From positions 62,001 to 126,000 of the forward strand of contig JAXMBL010000012.1 in the NCBI GenBank assembly GCA_046349915.1: a stretch of 64,000 bases of DNA. The letters run 5' to 3'. The number at the start of each line of letters is the position of its first letter. Position 1 is the stretch's first letter. A model generated the notes under the pieces. It did not search any database and was not told the origin of the DNA. It saw only the letters and a list, made by a program, of their open reading frames with translations. The stretch comes from CAIXSC01 sp046349915. GTDB lineage: Bacteria; Planctomycetota; Planctomycetia; Pirellulales; Pirellulaceae. A program made the translations under genes and the position numbers. Positions 60,284 through 64,000 of this stretch are shown here, piece after piece.

Positions 60284-60841
60284 ATGAGTCAACCGCACGA
60301 CGAACTGACCGAACAAGTCCTCGTGCGGCATGCTCAACGCGGGAGCCATGATGCTTTCGGCTTGCTTGTCGAGCGGTATGACCGACGATTGCTGTATTAC
60401 GTTCGTCGGCTTTTGGGCGACGGGGATGAGTCTTTCGATGTTTTGCAGGCCACATGGCTGCAAGTTTTTCGCAAGCTCTCGTCACTGAAATCGCCTCAGG
60501 CGTTTCGAGTCTGGTTGTACCGAATCGTGCACGACCAAGCGGTCTCGCACTTGCGTCGAGAGAGGCGACAGCCGCTGAGTGTCGGCGAGGATGCGATCGA
60601 GAGCATCGCCGTGGAACAACCGATGGCTGACGAGTTGCTGGCGAACGTGGAGTTGGTGCATCGCGCGCTCCGTGACATTAAGTGGGAATACCGCGAGGTG
60701 CTGACGTTGCGGTACCTGGAGGATCTCGCCGTGGACGAAATATCGGTCGTCACGGACTTGCCCGAGGGAACAGTGAAGTCACGACTGCATTACGCCAGAA
60801 TTGCCTTGAAAAACCGTGTAGAGGAGTTGGGAAATGGCTGA
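60284..60841 (+). CDS. ECF-type sigma-70 factor
   Basis: 185 residues. Region 2: LLVERYDRRLLYYVRRLLGD, FDVLQATWLQVFRKLSSLKS, AFRVWLYRIVHDQAVSHLRR. Region 4: EYREVLTLRYLEDLAVDEIS and LPEGTVKSRLHYARIALKNR. There is no long C-terminal extension. ATG 60284. It overlaps the next gene by 8 bp, so the two are coupled. Regulated genes unknown. Confidence 0.93.
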   Translation: MSQPHDELTEQVLVRHAQRGSHDAFGLLVERYDRRLLYYVRRLLGDGDESFDVLQATWLQVFRKLSSLKSPQAFRVWLYRIVHDQAVSHLRRERRQPLSVGEDAIESIAVEQPMADELLANVELVHRALRDIKWEYREVLTLRYLEDLAVDEISVVTDLPEGTVKSRLHYARIALKNRVEELGNG

Positions 60842-61280
60842 ACGAATCCAGCAGGAATCAATCTCATCGCAGTTGCTCGCCCTCGATGCGCGAGAGACCG
60901 ACGACCAGTATGTGGAGTACCGCCAAAAACTGACTCGCGCCTTGGATGCCGCGCGGCGGAGCGAACGAATCGCCTATTGGATATGCGCCGTGACTGGACC
61001 TATCAGTATGGTGCTTATGTTTGTTGGCGGTTCCCGAGTTGTCGGCAGCTTTGATCCGTGGGACAAGGACGCAACGCCCTGGTCGATGGGACTAGGGGTG
61101 ATTTATGTCGCTTCGTCGATTGTCTTTTGGGTTGGGTTGGCGTCTTTTTATTCGAGATTTCGACCGCGAACGCGGGCGGCGGAAGAGAATCTGCGTGAAT
61201 CGCATTGGATGCAAATGGCCGCCCAATTGACGTCATTGCAGAAGGATGTGGAGTTGCTGAAACGAGGCCGATTAGAGTGA
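60834..61280 (+). CDS. Two-TM membrane partner of the sigma factor
   Basis: 148 residues. A helical cytoplasmic start (LLALDARETDDQYVEYRQKL), two membrane helices (WICAVTGPISMVLMFVGGSR; MGLGVIYVASSIVFWVGLAS) and a cytoplasmic tail with TSLQKDVELLKRGRLE. There is no zinc-binding HxxxCxxC motif of ZAS anti-sigma factors, but its coupling to the sigma gene suggests it holds the sigma factor at the membrane (inference). TGGGAAATGG provides the overlap start. Confidence 0.78.
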   Translation: MAERIQQESISSQLLALDARETDDQYVEYRQKLTRALDAARRSERIAYWICAVTGPISMVLMFVGGSRVVGSFDPWDKDATPWSMGLGVIYVASSIVFWVGLASFYSRFRPRTRAAEENLRESHWMQMAAQLTSLQKDVELLKRGRLE

Positions 61281-61291
61281 GATCGTAGATC

Positions 61292-61485
61292 GTAGGGTGC
61301 GTCGAACCGGGCGGATTGAGCGATGGCGCCAACTCGATACCGTTTCCACCGCCCGGTGAAAACGCACCTGATCGTTGAAAGCCCGAGGCGGCTTCGATGA
61401 CGTCGCCGCGAGTGCGGGCGATTGCCTGTTGGGGAGTTGTTTGGTTGAGAAGGTGCGTCTGCGCCGGAGGCTTGACGCACCCTAC
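61292..61485 (+). repeat. ~194-bp two-hairpin repeat, right copy of the sigma-factor pair
   Basis: 12-bp terminal inverted repeat GTAGGGTGCGTC (61292-61303) / GACGCACCCTAC (61474-61485). Starts 11 bp after the stop of the membrane partner and ends 9 bp before the stop of the convergent glycosyltransferase gene. Confidence 0.92.
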
Positions 61486-61494
61486 AAATCGACG

Positions 61495-63300
61495 TCAACG
61501 ACTCGCCGACGGCGGTCGCACTCGGTAGCATCGTAGCTCCATTTGGCGCTGGTTTCTTACGCCCGCAAATTGTCGAGGGTCGGTGAGGTCGAGCCAGGTC
61601 ACGTCGCTTGGAGCAAACGCCTTGCTCGCAATCAACTCGAGGCGAATGGCTGAATCAGCTGCGTTCGGGTTGAGCCATCGTTCGAGACTCGAGTCATAGC
61701 GCGAGTGGGGGCCGGTAATCACGAACGTTGGCGAGTCCAGGTTGCGAGTCGGAATGTCGGCGACCGGCGCTAGCGCTCGTCGTTCCCAATCGTGCAATCG
61801 TTCATCGCGACTCAACGCATGATATACCGCAGGCTCGCCATACGTCAGGAAGATCGTGGTCGCTTCGGCGCCGAGCGTTGCCGCCGCCGTTTCGTACAGC
61901 GCCAGGGATGCTCGCTGCAAATCCCCTCGATCACGCCACGCAGGGACGCCGATGATGCGCAAGTATGGTAGGACGATGGCGCAGGAAATCACGAAGAGGG
62001 CCATTGCAGCGAGCGCGGTTGGCCGTGGACGATGTGCGAGGAATTTGGCGAGCTTCCGCAGGATTGGCGGTGGCGAATCCGTGGCGAACCACTCGACGAT
62101 TTGCGATACCGACCATCCGGCGGCGATCCAGCAGGCGGCGAGCCAGGGGAGGGTGAGTCGCGTGTAGGGATGATAGTTTGGTGTGGCGAAAGACAGCCCC
62201 GCCAGCCAAGCGGCCAAGAAACACTCGGGCCAAGTCGGATGGCGACCCGATCGCCACCACGACCCAATGGTGGACGCAAGCGGCAGTATGGCTAGGCACG
62301 GCAGGATTGAAATGGCGCCCGCGAGCGCAAACGCGGCGCCGATCACAGTTGTAATGACCAACCCCAGCCAGCGTCGTCGGGACACCAGGGGCCCCAGTGT
62401 CGCGACCAACCCCATCAGGAGCGGGCCGACAACTCGAGAGAGTGCGCCGTCGAGCCACCGGAGGTTGGCGTATTGATGGTGCAACGATTCGGGCCAACCC
62501 GTGAGGCCCACGACATATCGAGCGTGATTCGCGGAAATGTCCGCGTAGCGATAACCATCTCCCTGGAGCAGTTGTAGCTGAGCGGCAAAGAGAATGCCCG
62601 CAATCGCGGCGACCCCCAGCCAAGACGCGGCTGCTTGCCGCTGGTCCCATTGTTTTGTGGCCAAAACTCGTAGGGCAATGGCAGTCGCGCCGATGGCGAG
62701 TGGGAGCCAGCCGTTGTACTTGGTCCACCAAGCGATGCCTGTCAGCAGCCCGGACGCAACGACATCGACCAGCCCGCCCGTGCGGACGGCTCGTTCCAGA
62801 AAAAAAACGGCCAGCAGCAATAGTAGGAGCAGCCAGGGATCGGTGAGCGCCGTCCGGGAAAAGAGAGCGTGGACGTCGCTGGTGGCGGCTAGCGCGAGAG
62901 CCACGAGACCTGCCACGGGGCCAAACCAGGAGCGGGTGATCCACCAGACGAGCGGCAGAGTCAGGCATCCACACACGATTCCCGCCGCTATCTCGGGCGA
63001 TTTACACTCGGGAAACAGTCGTTGGGCCCAATCGAGCAGAGTGGGGACGAGAGGCGGCGCGTAGAGGTGAAGGAGTGGATAGGGCCCGTGTCCCTGGGGG
63101 CCAGGAGGAAGATGGGACGAATAGACTCCTTCGTCGAAATGGTCGATTCCCCAATGGCTGGGAAACGCGACTCGAACCATAATGCCAAGCAGGAAGATGA
63201 CTCCGGCGAGGGCCCACTCTTTCCTTTCCGCACGTGGCGCGGGCGAAACGTTCGTCGACGCCTTGGTTGGGAGGGACGGTTGAGGGCGAGTGCGGGCCAT
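61495..63300 (-). CDS. GT39-like membrane glycosyltransferase
   Basis: 601 residues, about 11-13 membrane helices. It resembles polyprenyl-linked dolichyl/undecaprenyl-phosphate mannosyl- or arabinosyl-transferases (PMT/ArnT). The first loop carries the catalytic-type acidic motif HFDEGVYSSHLPPGP (D-E), with FPSHWGIDHFDEG beginning it. Later: WWTKYNGWLPLAIGATAIAL and SIVGSWWRSGRHPTWP-like loops; the C-terminal soluble domain (residues 480-601) includes LTYGEPAVYHALSRDERLHD. Likely adds a sugar to a protein or lipid on the outer face of the membrane. ATG 63300 (MARTRPQPSLPTKAS). Confidence 0.86.
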   Translation of the reverse strand: MARTRPQPSLPTKASTNVSPAPRAERKEWALAGVIFLLGIMVRVAFPSHWGIDHFDEGVYSSHLPPGPQGHGPYPLLHLYAPPLVPTLLDWAQRLFPECKSPEIAAGIVCGCLTLPLVWWITRSWFGPVAGLVALALAATSDVHALFSRTALTDPWLLLLLLLAVFFLERAVRTGGLVDVVASGLLTGIAWWTKYNGWLPLAIGATAIALRVLATKQWDQRQAAASWLGVAAIAGILFAAQLQLLQGDGYRYADISANHARYVVGLTGWPESLHHQYANLRWLDGALSRVVGPLLMGLVATLGPLVSRRRWLGLVITTVIGAAFALAGAISILPCLAILPLASTIGSWWRSGRHPTWPECFLAAWLAGLSFATPNYHPYTRLTLPWLAACWIAAGWSVSQIVEWFATDSPPPILRKLAKFLAHRPRPTALAAMALFVISCAIVLPYLRIIGVPAWRDRGDLQRASLALYETAAATLGAEATTIFLTYGEPAVYHALSRDERLHDWERRALAPVADIPTRNLDSPTFVITGPHSRYDSSLERWLNPNAADSAIRLELIASKAFAPSDVTWLDLTDPRQFAGVRNQRQMELRCYRVRPPSASR

Positions 63301-63449
63301 GGGACCTTAATGAGCGACAGTGTGGAGTGCCAGCCAATTTCGTCATCATAAGTGCTGTGAAGCGACGGGGCAGGGGCGTTCGAAGTTGACACGAATGTCA
63401 GGAGTTGGTACGGTCCCCACTTGTGGTGGAGGAGGCGCGTTCAAAACGA

Positions 63450-64000
63450 ATGTCGACAAGTGCTCGCCAGGACGATGAAGGGCTGACACCGCGGGTGAAT
63501 GGCGGCGCCGCGCCTTTGGTGCGCTCGGAATCCGAGCGAACCGGGTTCACGGACGCTGGCGAGGTGGTTGATCGCCCGTTGCCTCCGGTGGCCGCGGATG
63601 CGGGTGGCTCTTCGTCTCAAGACGCCTCGCTGGCCGATCCTCCGGTGATGGATCGCATGGCGCAGTGCGAGGAGCGTCTCGGATATGTGTTCCGAGACAA
63701 GTCGCTGTTGCGGGCCGCTTTGACCCATGCTTCGGGCGCCGAGCACCGATTGGCGTCGAACGAGCGGCTGGAATTTCTCGGGGATGCGGTGCTGGGGTTT
63801 GTCGTTTGCGACATCCTGTTTCGCAACTACCCGGCATTTCAGGAAGGGGAGCTGACTCGAGTCAAGTCGAGCGTGGTGAGTCGTCAAACGTGCGCCAAGT
63901 TGAGTTCGCAGTTGGGGCTGCACGAGTTTCTGATTCTCGGCAAAGGGATGGCTTCGTCGGGCGCGGTTCCCCAGTCGTTGATGGCTGACGTCTTCGAGTC
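63450..64000 (+). CDS. rnc: Ribonuclease III (3' end beyond window)
   Basis: Endonuclease that cuts double-stranded RNA (rRNA precursors, structured mRNAs). The window shows an N-terminal extension of about 70 Pro/Ala/Ser-rich residues, then the RNase III domain: QCEERLGYVFRDKSLLRAAL, the signature NERLEFLGDAVLGFVVCDIL with catalytic Glu/Asp, YPAFQEGELTRVKSSVVSRQ, and LGLHEFLILGKGMASSG. The dsRNA-binding part lies past the end. Start ATG 63450 follows GGAGGAGGCG; the extension beyond the family's usual start makes an internal start at about 63647 (ATGGATCGC) possible. Divergent from the glycosyltransferase gene. Confidence 0.92.
   Translation, partial: MSTSARQDDEGLTPRVNGGAAPLVRSESERTGFTDAGEVVDRPLPPVAADAGGSSSQDASLADPPVMDRMAQCEERLGYVFRDKSLLRAALTHASGAEHRLASNERLEFLGDAVLGFVVCDILFRNYPAFQEGELTRVKSSVVSRQTCAKLSSQLGLHEFLILGKGMASSGAVPQSLMADVFE

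Overview
The window reads as a chromosomal piece of a planctomycete (Planctomycetota, probably a Pirellulales-like lineage; inferred). The pointers are two Tat-exported DUF1501 proteins, a Gfo/Idh/MocA oxidoreductase, a TPR/redoxin secreted protein, an RraA-like protein, an ECF sigma factor with a membrane partner, and dense families of short interspersed repeats. Coding is on both strands in short operons, with a few long repeat-rich gaps.

Layout. 1-9 kb: hybrid sensor kinase (cut by the window edge), DUF1501 protein, oxidoreductase bracketed by two 15-unit heptamer arrays, a second DUF1501 protein, a small conserved protein, a TPR protein and a GGDEF protein, the last two separated by a MITE-like element. 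9-10.5 kb: tRNA-Asp and nadA. 10.7-23 kb: the most unusual region, a same-strand run of an intracellular subtilisin-like protease, a trypsin-like protease with a degenerate STAND-like tail, a MoxR-type AAA+ ATPase, an 1837-residue membrane protein (SAV_2336/vWA-like N-terminus, WD40 propellers, caspase-like C-terminus lacking both catalytic residues), two small membrane proteins and a membrane-anchored propeller. I read this as a candidate ATP-regulated protease-based conflict or signalling system. 22.8-29.6 kb: mgtE, a membrane protein, a MobA-like nucleotidyltransferase, a large lipoprotein and its ABC ATPase. 29.6-34.8 kb: repeat-rich, with a dead IS4-type transposase, a matrixin-like protease and IS66 remnants. 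34.7-45 kb: MFS transporter, small proteins, ilvB, lexA bracketed by inverted repeat copies, a haem-motif protein and an Rrf2 regulator. 45-53.5 kb: outer-membrane barrel, RraA-like protein, leuA with a leader-peptide attenuator, a divergent phosphoglycerate kinase and a TPR/redoxin protein. 53.7-60 kb: Tad/Flp pilus genes (TadA ATPase, two tiny pilin-like proteins, prepilin peptidase, three TadE/TadG-like proteins). 60-64 kb: ECF sigma factor with a 2-TM partner between direct repeat copies, a GT39-type glycosyltransferase and the start of rnc.

Dispersed repeats are a theme: (i) a 21-23 bp palindrome (CGACGGACT-N3-AGTCCGTCG, often followed by TA) in 12 copies; (ii) a ~195 bp two-hairpin element ending in CACCCTAC, in pairs around lexA and around the sigma-factor pair and as a tandem pair behind the MFS gene; (iii) two families of 7-bp tandem repeats (TTGGTCA/TTCGTCA and GAAGAGT-like). 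Several genes end inside a repeat, which apparently supplied their last codons.

All functional statements come from motif reading by eye; no database search was run.
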